64,000 bases of DNA from Neoscytalidium dimidiatum (lineage: Eukaryota > Ascomycota > Dothideomycetes > Botryosphaeriales > Botryosphaeriaceae), in contig CM074695.1 in assembly GCA_037367355.1 (NCBI GenBank), positions 186,001-250,000 of the forward strand. Reading direction: 5' to 3'. The notes beneath the pieces are model-generated. The model did not search any database. It had not been told where the DNA came from and saw nothing but the letters and a program-made list of their open reading frames with translations. Shown one piece after another: positions 55,910 to 64,000 of the stretch (its first letter is position 1; every line of letters begins with the position of its first letter). The position numbers were made by a program, and so were the translations under genes.

Positions 55910-57120
55910 CGGGTTCACGGGTACGGGCGGATTCGTCGTCTTGCAGTTCGTTCATTGGATTAGAAGGGAGGCGTGGCGGCGTTTAGAAGGTAAAGAGATT
56001 ATGTTGCACGCGAAGCACACATGACTTAACATGGGATGGATTGAAACATTTGTTATTCTATCGAATGAGGAAACGATCAGCTTGATGCAAAGCGTTTTCC
56101 AGTTTGATGGGAACTTTTTTTGAAGCTTTTTCTGGGGGGAGGCGCGGGAATGAATGACGTCGGTGGCCTACCCCTCCGGCTGATGTAATATTATATACCT
56201 ATATACCGACTTTATCTGCGGAGCGATGCAGAGACTGGGAGATGGGTGGTGTCGATGGTTGGGGAGGCAATTTGACTCGAGCATTTGGTTCTGTTCATCG
56301 AATCTGCGCGACGCTTACTCGCTGCCTCCTTTGCGGGAAGGGAAGGGAAGGGACGTGAACTGCATTTAAGCGCATGAACAAGACCTTTGCACATCTTTTT
56401 TATTTTTGGTCGCCCGCTGCAGGCCTTCTGACTCGGAGTGTTTGAGGCCTCTGTCCACGTCCGTCCCCTACCCCCAGGGGACGTTCGTTTCGATGTGAGT
56501 GCGCAGCTGTTTCGTTTTGTTTTATGCCGTGCTCATCCACTTTTTTTTTTTCATGCCGTTCGTTATATACTCTGCCGCGGTGGGGTATGGAGTGACGGCC
56601 GCGTTTCCGAATAGTGGAGCGGGGGATAGTGGAGGGTGATGTACAGTGTGTGGTAGGCTTTTTGCCGGGCATGGGGCTGAGCAGGGGAGGCTTGAAACAA
56701 GGGTGGTGCTACGGAAAAAGGGAGGAGAGTGAGCGCCCAGTGCGGCTCTTGCCGCTTCGCATTTGCTTGTTCAGATCTTGAAGGATGGGTAAAAAGCCTT
56801 GTTGCGTCACCGAAGTGCAGTAGAACAGTGCGGATAGAGTTTTGTGCCAGACCACGTATAAAAGTCAATATTTATAGAAATAGCTATACACAAGGCACCG
56901 CTCCATTTTCTCGCTAGACACTCCTGCGCAAAGGAGTTCAGAACGCGAGCGGCGATGTTTTAAAAAAGTTAAAGAAAATTTACAAGAAATAGGGAGGGTT
57001 TTGAGCAACACCCGTACCCACATTGCGATTTTTTTGTTCCAATTCGTCTCTTGTTTTCCGCTCTCATCAGCTCGGCTTCGAAATGCGCATCCGCCTCCTC
57101 TCATTCTGAAACAGGTACGC
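55910..57120. other. Convergent intergenic region with simple repeats
   Basis: About 1.2 kb between the GT15 and GH28 stop codons. It contains a GGGAA repeat near 56335-56355, a poly-T tract near 56540-56550 and AT-rich stretches near 56860-57000. No gene is supported. Confidence 0.55.
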
Positions 57121-58680
57121 TTAGTTGCCGAAGCGACCCCAGTTCCAGCCACCCCAGTTGCCCCAACCGCTGTTGTTCGCAGCCGCGGAGGTGGTAGCAG
57201 GGGCCTCAGGGGTCGAAGTGGCCGGAGCAGCGGACGAGCTCCTGGCCGAGGTAACCAGGGTAGAGGCAGCGGGCGTAGTAGGGGTAACGGCGGGGGTGCC
57301 GGCAGGCGTCGAGACGGCGTTCGCGGCAACAGCCTCGGCGGTCTTAGCGCCGGACAGCGGCGAGATGGGGGCGACTCCGGGAAAGTAGGAGGCCGGGAGG
57401 GTGGGGATGGGGATGGAGACGGTGAAGCCGAAGCTGTCGTCGAGGTCGTCGGGCATGGAGTCGGCCTGGTAGCCGGTGGGCGCGGCGGTCAGGGTGGTGG
57501 TGGTGGCGGCGTACGACGCGCCGTCGCCCTCCTTCAGGCAGGCGCCGGTGCCGTAGCCGGACTGGCAGCTGTGGAAGATGCTGTTGCCCGTCTCGGTCCA
57601 CATGGCGAAGTCGGAAATGGTCACGTCGGTGCAGGGGGCGCCGTCAGCGCAGGCGACCTTGATGGGCCCGCGCTGCTTGCCATTGGCGCAGGTGCCCTTC
57701 CAGTTGTTGACGGTGATGTTGTTGAGCTGCACGCCGTTGCCGGAGGCCGTGTCCATGGACGACCAGTACTGGTCGATGTCGAGGGAGTAGGCGTTAGACT
57801 TGCCGATGAAGTTCTCGAAGACAACGTTGGAAACCGTGCCGCTGCCGCCGTTGGACTTGATCATCATCATCTGGTTTGACTTGTACGTGTAAACGTTGCG
57901 GTAGACGACGTCCGAGATGTCCGTGTTGGCAGCCAGCGAGCCAAAGGCACAGCCGCCAGACCAGTTGCAGTAGATGTTCTCGACCAGGATGTTGTGCGCC
58001 GGCGACTTGACCGTCACGCACTCGTCCTTGTTAGTGACCATCACGTCGTGGATCCAGATGTTATCGCTCCAAACATCGATGCCGTCCAGGCCGCCGTGGT
58101 CACCACCGCGGATGGCCAGGTTGTAGATCTCGCCGTTCTTGCAGGTGTCCAGGGAGAAGTGGAAGGAAGGAGAATCAGTCAGGGCCAGGTCGTGAACGGA
58201 GAAATCGGAGACATCGTAGAAACGGAGGATACGGGGACCAGAGATGGATCCATCTTTGTGGAATTCGTAGCCGTTGCCCTGGAAAGCACCGGCGCCAGTG
58301 CTGGAGAAGACTTCAACGTCGCTGGTGTGCTCGATGAAAATCATATTGCCGCCAGCAGTACCGGTACGGTAGATGACACCGTCAATCTGGAGAGCCCATT
58401 TCGAACCGCCGTTCAACTGAACCCAAGTGTCGATAGCATAGTCGCCCTCGGGGACGACGATAAGACCGCCAGACTTGCAGGCGGCGTGGGCAGAGGCTAG
58501 AGCCGGACCAATGTCAGTGGTCTTGTCGGCCTTGGCACCGTAGTCGGTGACATCGCAAGTCTTGGTGGCCTTCTTGTCTGAAGCGGAAGTGAGAGGACCG
58601 ACGGAGCCGGAGAGCTGGCCCGCAACCAGTGCGGGAACAAGAGCGAGGGCAGAAACGAGAGTGGTGGAAAACGAAGGCAT
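57121..58680 (-). CDS. Secreted GH28 pectinase, rhamnogalacturonan hydrolase-like
   Basis: Family GH28 beta-helix enzyme attacking the rhamnogalacturonan backbone of pectin, 519 aa in one exon from the ATG at 58680. A signal peptide is evident ([17 protein letters not shown]). Active-site region: [18 protein letters not shown] (Asp202), [11 protein letters not shown] (Asp219, Glu220), then [15 protein letters not shown]. This has the rhamnogalacturonase form ([11 protein letters not shown]) rather than the NTDG/GHG of polygalacturonases. Later markers are MMMIKSNGG and [25 protein letters not shown]. The C-terminal ~90 residues are an Ala/Thr/Ser/Pro linker ending in an aromatic [15 protein letters not shown] tail. 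No catalytic residue is missing as far as I can see. Regulation by plant sugars is likely from family habits only. Confidence 0.92.
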   Translation of the reverse strand: MPSFSTTLVSALALVPALVAGQLSGSVGPLTSASDKKATKTCDVTDYGAKADKTTDIGPALASAHAACKSGGLIVVPEGDYAIDTWVQLNGGSKWALQIDGVIYRTGTAGGNMIFIEHTSDVEVFSSTGAGAFQGNGYEFHKDGSISGPRILRFYDVSDFSVHDLALTDSPSFHFSLDTCKNGEIYNLAIRGGDHGGLDGIDVWSDNIWIHDVMVTNKDECVTVKSPAHNILVENIYCNWSGGCAFGSLAANTDISDVVYRNVYTYKSNQMMMIKSNGGSGTVSNVVFENFIGKSNAYSLDIDQYWSSMDTASGNGVQLNNITVNNWKGTCANGKQRGPIKVACADGAPCTDVTISDFAMWTETGNSIFHSCQSGYGTGACLKEGDGASYAATTTTLTAAPTGYQADSMPDDLDDSFGFTVSIPIPTLPASYFPGVAPISPLSGAKTAEAVAANAVSTPAGTPAVTPTTPAASTLVTSARSSSAAPATSTPEAPATTSAAANNSGWGNWGGWNWGRFGN

Positions 58681-61532
58681 TTTGAGCACGGCTCTTCAAC
58701 CCCGAAAAAAGGAAGGACTGGCAAAAGAGGAAAAGAGAGAGAGAGTCGATGAAGGCCAAGGAGAAACAAGAAACATGCGGGCTTGTCGTCTCCTATGTAC
58801 TCTTGCGTCACGCATTCCACTAGGCATGGGGAAACATCAAACAAGGCCAAGCCTCCGGGAGGCATGACATGGTCGTGGACGCGCCATCCGGGGGCTGCAG
58901 AAGCAGCGCAGAAACGGGCTGTTGGCCAGACTGGTGGTGCGACTCAAGATCGCTGTCCGAGCGGTGGTCGAGGAAGGGGGAGCCCACAGGTCGGCTGCGC
59001 GAGCGAGCCGCCGGGAGTCAGCAGCCGGCTGTTCCTGTTCATCTCGGGGCCAGCAGACGCGCCGGTCTTTGGCAAAATCGGAGGGCAGTGGGCCGCGACG
59101 AGGATCGTGTCATCTACTTGAGGCCAAGCGGCGGCAGTCAGATGTTTGGAGGTCGGAGAGGCGTGCGGTTCGTGGAAAAAGAGCCGATTCAGGCGCGTTT
59201 CAAGGGGCGTGTGGTGGCGGATCTCCAGCACGGATGCAAGGCCGATCCCGGATGCTTGCGTCGCCTTGCCTGTATATAGATTGCCGACGAGTCCGCCTGG
59301 CTGAACGGTGTAGATTGGGGTCTGCCTACGCAATATAAGATCAGGGCGATAGTGCCTGTACCATGGTACGCCGTACGGAGCTTTCTTATCAGAATTGCCG
59401 CCAAGCGGAGGGAAGCATCTCTGATCTCTATTAACACGCATCTGGGATAACCGCACGATAGTCAGTGATCTTCTCCCGTTAAAGACGGCTTACGGGAGAT
59501 TGCGACGCTCGGTCGCGTTGCCGGCTTGGTGATTGTTTCTATGAAGATGTATGCGGGCCTTACCGTACTATACTCTGTATGCTATACGTTTCGGGACATC
59601 CCATGTCGTTGCAAAAGAAGCAACGGATGCGCATCCGTCGCTTCGCTTAGCAGCCGAACCAAGCCATTAAGTCTCGTTGCCAAATCCGACCTCTCCACTG
59701 AGATAACGGGGATGCACACAAGCTGAAATGCTTTCGCGTTCGACAGCGATTTGATCCACGAGTAGATGCCCCAGACTCTCTCATTTGTTTACACGAATGC
59801 GAAGTTAAAGGACGAGCTCTAGATGCGGGTAAGCGACAGCTTGACGGTCCGACAAAGCTCTGAAACAGGGTGGCTGATCCATATTCGTCCGCTCTTCCGG
59901 CCTCCTTTATCAGATCATCTACCCCCGAGACCTGAACAATGATCGGATTCAACGAGTATGTTCTACGCTATGGCCACGGAGTCCCTGAAGAAACCGTGCT
60001 ACACAGACCTTCGTCCAAAGCCACCCAATCGTACATAACTTAGGAAAAAGCCGGTCACTCCAATGGGATTTTGAACCATCACAACGGGCAAGAACTTTTG
60101 CAGCCTTTCGTAGAGTCGATTTAGCAGCGACCTGCGACTACGGCATGTTGGAAGTCCAATACGTTATTTCGCATGGGCCCCTGAGCGGCAGCAACAGAGA
60201 TTCATCGGCTCTTCCTCCTCAAACGTTACGGATCGTAAAAAGTTAACCCAAGCGAAAGCTACCTAACTGCCCAAAGTATTTATTATATGTTATGTTCTAA
60301 TAGCACTTAGGACAAATTGCGACATTCAAACGATTAGTGCCTCTGAGAGCGAACGATGCCTCATAGACTAAGTCGTGATTTCACGCCTGCTTCTTGAAAT
60401 ACTAAGAGCCTTTTCTTCTTCTATATCCGTAGCTACCGAGCGCCATTCGCCTATCCTACTACCTTGATCGAGCAGCAATCAGTGCTCTTCCCGGCTGAAA
60501 TAGAGTTCTCCGTTAAATGCATTTAGGCCGCGGTGTTAGAGAACCCAGACCGAAAAGATTCAACGATTTTTTTCAAGGGGTGCTAGCTAATCAAAAAGTC
60601 AATCTTTCGAACACAATCTCAAGCAGCAAATTCCTGAGATACTTGCCAGTCAATAGAGAGAATTCTCTCCCAATAGAATAAAATAATACTGGCAAAAGTT
60701 GATGACGGCGAGTGCTGCTACGACGTCATGATGAAAGGCGAGCAGAAATCCGCGAATAGGGTAGAGAGTCCGGTGCAGCTCTAGCTCTCATCGATGATGT
60801 TCATCCAGTGCGTTAATACTCATTAAAGGCCACTCGGGGGTTTGATGTGGAGATGAACGGAATCCCGGGCCCAAGCCACACATTCGCATGCCTACAAGCT
60901 GTCTGACCACTTTGCTTCTGCGTCGCGGTGTGTCGAAGCTTTCTATCTGCGTAGTTGTGAAACATCAACCAAGCGGCGTAGCTTAATATTGGTAGGAAAT
61001 ATGCCTCCCATCAAAAAGGCGCATTCAGCAATTGCGCAGCCTCCGTGACGGTAACGCTAATGGCGGAGGATCAAAGTCAAAGCAGGTAATAGAATACATC
61101 TTTGGTAGAAGGATATTGTTGAAGCGACTCTCCTCGCGATTGTTAGGAGGGGATGAACAGCAGCAGAGCCAATCATGCGGCGAAAATAGCTTGGACGCGC
61201 ATCAGCCGAAATAGGCAAATTCGGGCTCGCGGTTCATCCGCGAAAGCATGATAGTTTTTATATAATAACTACAAGAAGCAGCACGGGTGACTATCTAGGA
61301 AGAGGACACCTAGAATGCACACAAGCTGTCTGGTCTTATACTTCGTTGCACAGGCTGCTTTAGTCAACCTAGATCAGCGGGGCCATCGCGGGTTGATCAC
61401 TGAGTAGACGGCCGATCGTGCCTGGATTTTCGGCGAGTCATGTTGTGTTCGCTGGCGGCGGGAAAGTTCCCCCAGATTGCGACAGGCAGCAACCCGCGAC
61501 ATCTCTGCGCGACAGCCACCGGCCACCCCACA
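58681..61532. other. Gene-poor interval with AT-rich stretch
   Basis: Almost 2.9 kb with no supportable gene. The left ~600 bp is GC-rich and holds the GH28 promoter. The part ~59500-61350 is AT-rich, with the TA-rich stretch ~60230-60700 resembling the RIP-like patches elsewhere. The right end is the promoter and leader of the queuine tRNA-ribosyltransferase subunit gene. The longest frames (58944-59456 and several of 60-140 codons) look like chance. Confidence 0.6.
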
Positions 61533-63061
61533 ATGGCAGAAACGAGGCTGCCGGAAGAAATGCTTACCTTCCAAGTGCTCAAACCTGCTGCAGCCCTCGC
61601 ACCACGCCTTGGCAGCCTGTCTATACCAGGTCGCGCGACACTCAAAACCCCCCACCATATTGCTATTACATCTAGAGGCGTTGTGCCCCACCTCGCTCAC
61701 GATGTTCTGAGAAAGAACACGGATATCAATTCATTCTACCTAGCGCTTGAAGACTGTGAGTTCTGCTGCCCTCTGCCTGCAATCAATCGCTGACACATCA
61801 GCTCTTGCTGGAGCTCAGAAGTCATAGAGAAAGCGCCTCAGCAGACTCCTCCAGTCTTCAATACACCCTGCCAACCGGACGAATCTCCACTTCGCCGCTT
61901 CGCTGCTTTTCAAAAAGATGCCTTGCTTGTCCTCGGCCCTCGCCGCATCATACCCGTCGTGGCCTCCGCCTCAAATACGAACAGCACAGTTTCTATACAT
62001 ACGGCCGTGGGCTTTCAGGCGTTGAAATCCGACTACTATGTCTCGGCCGCTCAGAAGCTGAAGCCTGATATCGTAATTGGGCTGGGGGACATTATGCACG
62101 GCCATAGCAAGCCGAGTCTGAAACGGATAGACAAGATGGGCGATCGCACAACCGTGTGGATGCGGGACATCATCGCGGGGAAGGGTGGGCTCGACAAGAC
62201 GAAGAAGGGCACCGCTTACAACATCTTCGCACCCATCCTCCCCGTCGGCAAGGAGCTACAATCATGGTACCTAGATGCACTGGTGGACGAAATGACGCCC
62301 CACCTCTCCGGCCTGGCGCTCTACGATTCATCATCTCTAGGTGACATCCCCGACAAGCTGTCGGATCTCCCGCGTCTTGCTCTCGACAACCCCGCCACTC
62401 CTCAGAAAGTCCTCCATGCCGTCTCTCTCGGAATGGACCTCTTCACCATCCCATTTGTCAGCCAAGCGACGGACGCCGGCATCGTCCTGGCCTTTGAGTT
62501 CCCTGTCAAATCCCCGCCACCAGCAGCCGACTCGGAGCGCAAACCGCTTGGGATCGACTTCTGGCTCCCTCGCCACGCGGCGGATCTGTCTCCACTGACG
62601 CCGGGCTGCGAGTGCTATGCGTGCACGAGGCATCACCGGGCGTACTTGCAGCATCTGCTCGTGGCGAAGGAAATGCTCGGATGGGTCCTCGTCCAGATAC
62701 ACAACCACCACGTCATGGATCTCTTCTTCGAGGGGATCCGGAGCAGCATTGATAACGGCACGTTTGAAGAGGATAAGGCCGCGTTTGAGCGGGCCTACGT
62801 GGATCAGCTTCCGGAGAAGACAGGCCAGGGTCCGAGGTGAGTGATATTGGGTTCGATGACGGATAATGCGTTTTGCTGACGATGTGCAGGCTGCGAGGCT
62901 ACCAATTCACGTCAAGCGGACCGGGAGAGCCGAAGAAGAACCCTTCGGCTTACAAGATGCTTGATGAGCGGAAGGAAGTTCTAGAGGAGTCAATCACGCC
63001 TGGCTCGGGGACAGATGCGAAGGATCTTGAGGACAGGGGGTTCGCGGAGGTGCAGAAGTGA
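61533..63061 (+). CDS. Queuine tRNA-ribosyltransferase accessory subunit 2 (QTRT2-like)
   Basis: Non-catalytic partner of the eukaryotic TGT heterodimer, which puts queuine in the anticodon wobble position of tRNAs with GUN anticodons. Exons are 61533-61755, 61822-62836 and 62890-63061 (469 aa from the ATG at 61533). Splicing out 61756-61821 (donor GTGAGT, acceptor GAAG) gives LALEDFIEKAPQQTPPVF, the family's expected join; earlier AG sites break the frame. Blocks seen: LGSLSIPGR, HIAITSRGVVPHL, LLVLGPRRIIPVVAS, DIVIGLGDIMHG and GLALYDSSSLGDIP. The zinc site is CECYACTRHHRAYLQHLLVAKE with a later His in QIHNHH. An in-frame ATG at 61440 would add 31 residues that do not look conserved. Confidence 0.9.
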
Positions 63062-63224
63062 GGTGATGAAGCTCGTTTGGGAAATGCTCGACGCCGTCAT
63101 ATATGATAGATTCTCGCTGCTAAACCCGCTGGCTCATCGGAACTTTTAGCAGATCGCAGGTGAGTTGTCTCGGTGGCAACTACGTCTAGAAGTCTGATTC
63201 AACTTTCTTTGAGCCTTAGTCGGG

Positions 63225-64000
63225 TCATGTAAGAGGAAATCGATCATCCTGTGAGCCCAAGAGCTCACGGTTCCAAAGCTCTTTGGTCATGGCCGTGGAA
63301 GTCTGTTTGAAAGGCCTTTGGAGTTGAGGAGCAGTGAAAAGAACGAAGGTCGTCCGCGAAAACAAGGGTATTTTAGGGTTAGAAGCGCGGCGCCGGATGC
63401 CGTAATAGAGCGTGATGGCCACTATTGCGAATTTGAAGAGCCTGAGATGAAGACAAACGCCACGGGATCAGCGCTTTCTTGCTCTCTGCGGCTGCAGTGG
63501 TCAGGAGGGGGGCTTCATGACTTACCAAGCGGCAGGCCCGCGCAGCCTGTTCAACCAATTGTCCAGCATGATGTAGCAAGACAACCAGAGTATTTGCCTA
63601 AAGATGTACTTGAGGCATTTCGCGACGAGACGGGGAAAGCCGACAAGGATTATGTATGCCATGCCGACCAAAATTCTCGGCAATCGGCATACCATGTCCG
63701 TCAGGAATCCTGGAAGTCCAAGTGCCTTGTCTTTCAGGATCTGTGGGGTTTGATATATTTTCTCTTTGACGGACTCGAGCGCTGATGCAGCTAAACTCGC
63801 CGTCCGGTGAGGTCGTTCGATCGCAGTCTCTTCTGCAATGAAGTTCTATGTCACGCAAGTCAGCCCATTGCATGGTGGAAAACGAAGAGCCTCTTGCACT
63901 AACAGGATGAGCTGGTGGTCGGATGCATGATTCTTGTTGCTGAAGGTAGACGTCCCGCAGCGGGTTGGGAGATGATGCAAATTGGTTCTCCGAGCCATCG
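63225..64000 (-). CDS. Small spliced membrane protein of unknown function, 5' end cut by window edge
   Basis: Built by hand from three exons on the minus strand: from beyond 64000 down to 63904, then 63845-63526, and 63441-63225. Introns are 58 bp (donor GTTAGT, acceptor ATAG) and 84 bp (donor GTAAGT, acceptor TCAG); all phases agree. Visible translation is ~211 aa. The visible start reads DGSENQFASSPNPLRDVYLQQ, then a helical EETAIERPH/ASALESVKEKIYQTP stretch. Two or three hydrophobic segments follow (ILVGMAYIILVGFPRLVA, ILWLSCYIML, LFKFAIVAITLYYG), and it ends with a basic, Thr-rich tail. No family recognised. Frame continuity over two introns makes a real gene likely. Upstream exons lie outside the window. 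Confidence 0.55.

Noticed and set aside
57001..57879. Open frame of 292 codons antisense to the GH28 gene
   Set aside because: Gly/Arg/Val-rich shadow of the pectinase reading frame.
58888..58893. Possible CreA site (CCGGGG) ahead of the GH28 gene
   Set aside because: A single six-base match is expected by chance in this GC-rich interval; no second nearby copy was noted.
58944..59456. Minus-strand frame of 170 codons upstream of the GH28 gene
   Set aside because: No domain, no codon bias, no good start context; in a promoter region.
60060..60110. tRNA-like B box on the minus strand (ggttcaaaatccc)
   Set aside because: The T-loop would be one base too long, and no matching A box or acceptor stem was found.

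Overview
The window is nuclear chromosomal DNA of a filamentous ascomycete (Pezizomycotina). The class is probably Dothideomycetes, but that is a guess from gene flavour. The evidence is many short introns (about 42-70 bp) with fungal splice and branch signals, Zn2Cys6 regulators, a PDR transporter, an Opi1 repressor, GH28 and GH55 secreted enzymes, and AT-rich patches that look mutated by RIP. There are no bacterial-type operons, CRISPR arrays or phage genes. Exon structures were built by hand from frame continuity, splice motifs and recognised family sequence.

Layout. 0-5.1 kb: 3'-truncated PDR ABC transporter (-) with a long repetitive N-terminus. 5.1-8.65 kb: gene-free. 8.65-25.6 kb: housekeeping block with Opi1, cytosolic SerRS, vacuolar aminopeptidase I, a mitochondrial protein of unknown function, a 3'-5' exonuclease carrying three HRDC domains and a BRCT domain, and two uncharacterised fungal proteins. 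26.2-31 kb: molybdenum-cofactor sulfite oxidase (-) divergent from a Zn2Cys6 regulator (+). 31.3-32.7 kb: SRPK-like kinase. 33-40.7 kb: accessory-looking island with an MFS exporter, an AflR-type regulator, a broken membrane-protein gene and a cupin protein, among AT-rich patches. 42.2-44.8 kb: secreted GH55 glucanase. 45.7-50 kb: CysRS and Trm61, head to head. 51.4-55.9 kb: gamma-tubulin complex protein and a GT15 mannosyltransferase, head to head. 57.1-58.7 kb: GH28 rhamnogalacturonase-like enzyme. 58.7-61.5 kb: gene-poor and AT-rich. 61.5-63.1 kb: queuine tRNA-ribosyltransferase accessory subunit. The right edge cuts a small spliced membrane-protein gene (-).

How the genes fit together. 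Four genes serve tRNA biology: SerRS, CysRS, Trm61 (m1A58) and QTRT2 (queuosine). Only CysRS and Trm61 are physically linked. The two glycoside hydrolases, the PDR pump and the MFS exporter suit a plant-associated or saprobic lifestyle. The 33-41 kb island could be the remnant of a specialised-metabolite locus, but it has no backbone synthase.

The most unusual observations are the helicase-free exonuclease/HRDC/BRCT protein with a mitochondrial-type leader, the Ser-rich repeats at the N-terminus of the PDR pump, two GC-AG introns in neighbouring accessory genes, a 12-nt first coding exon in sulfite oxidase, and an in-frame 51-nt intron in the GT15 gene.
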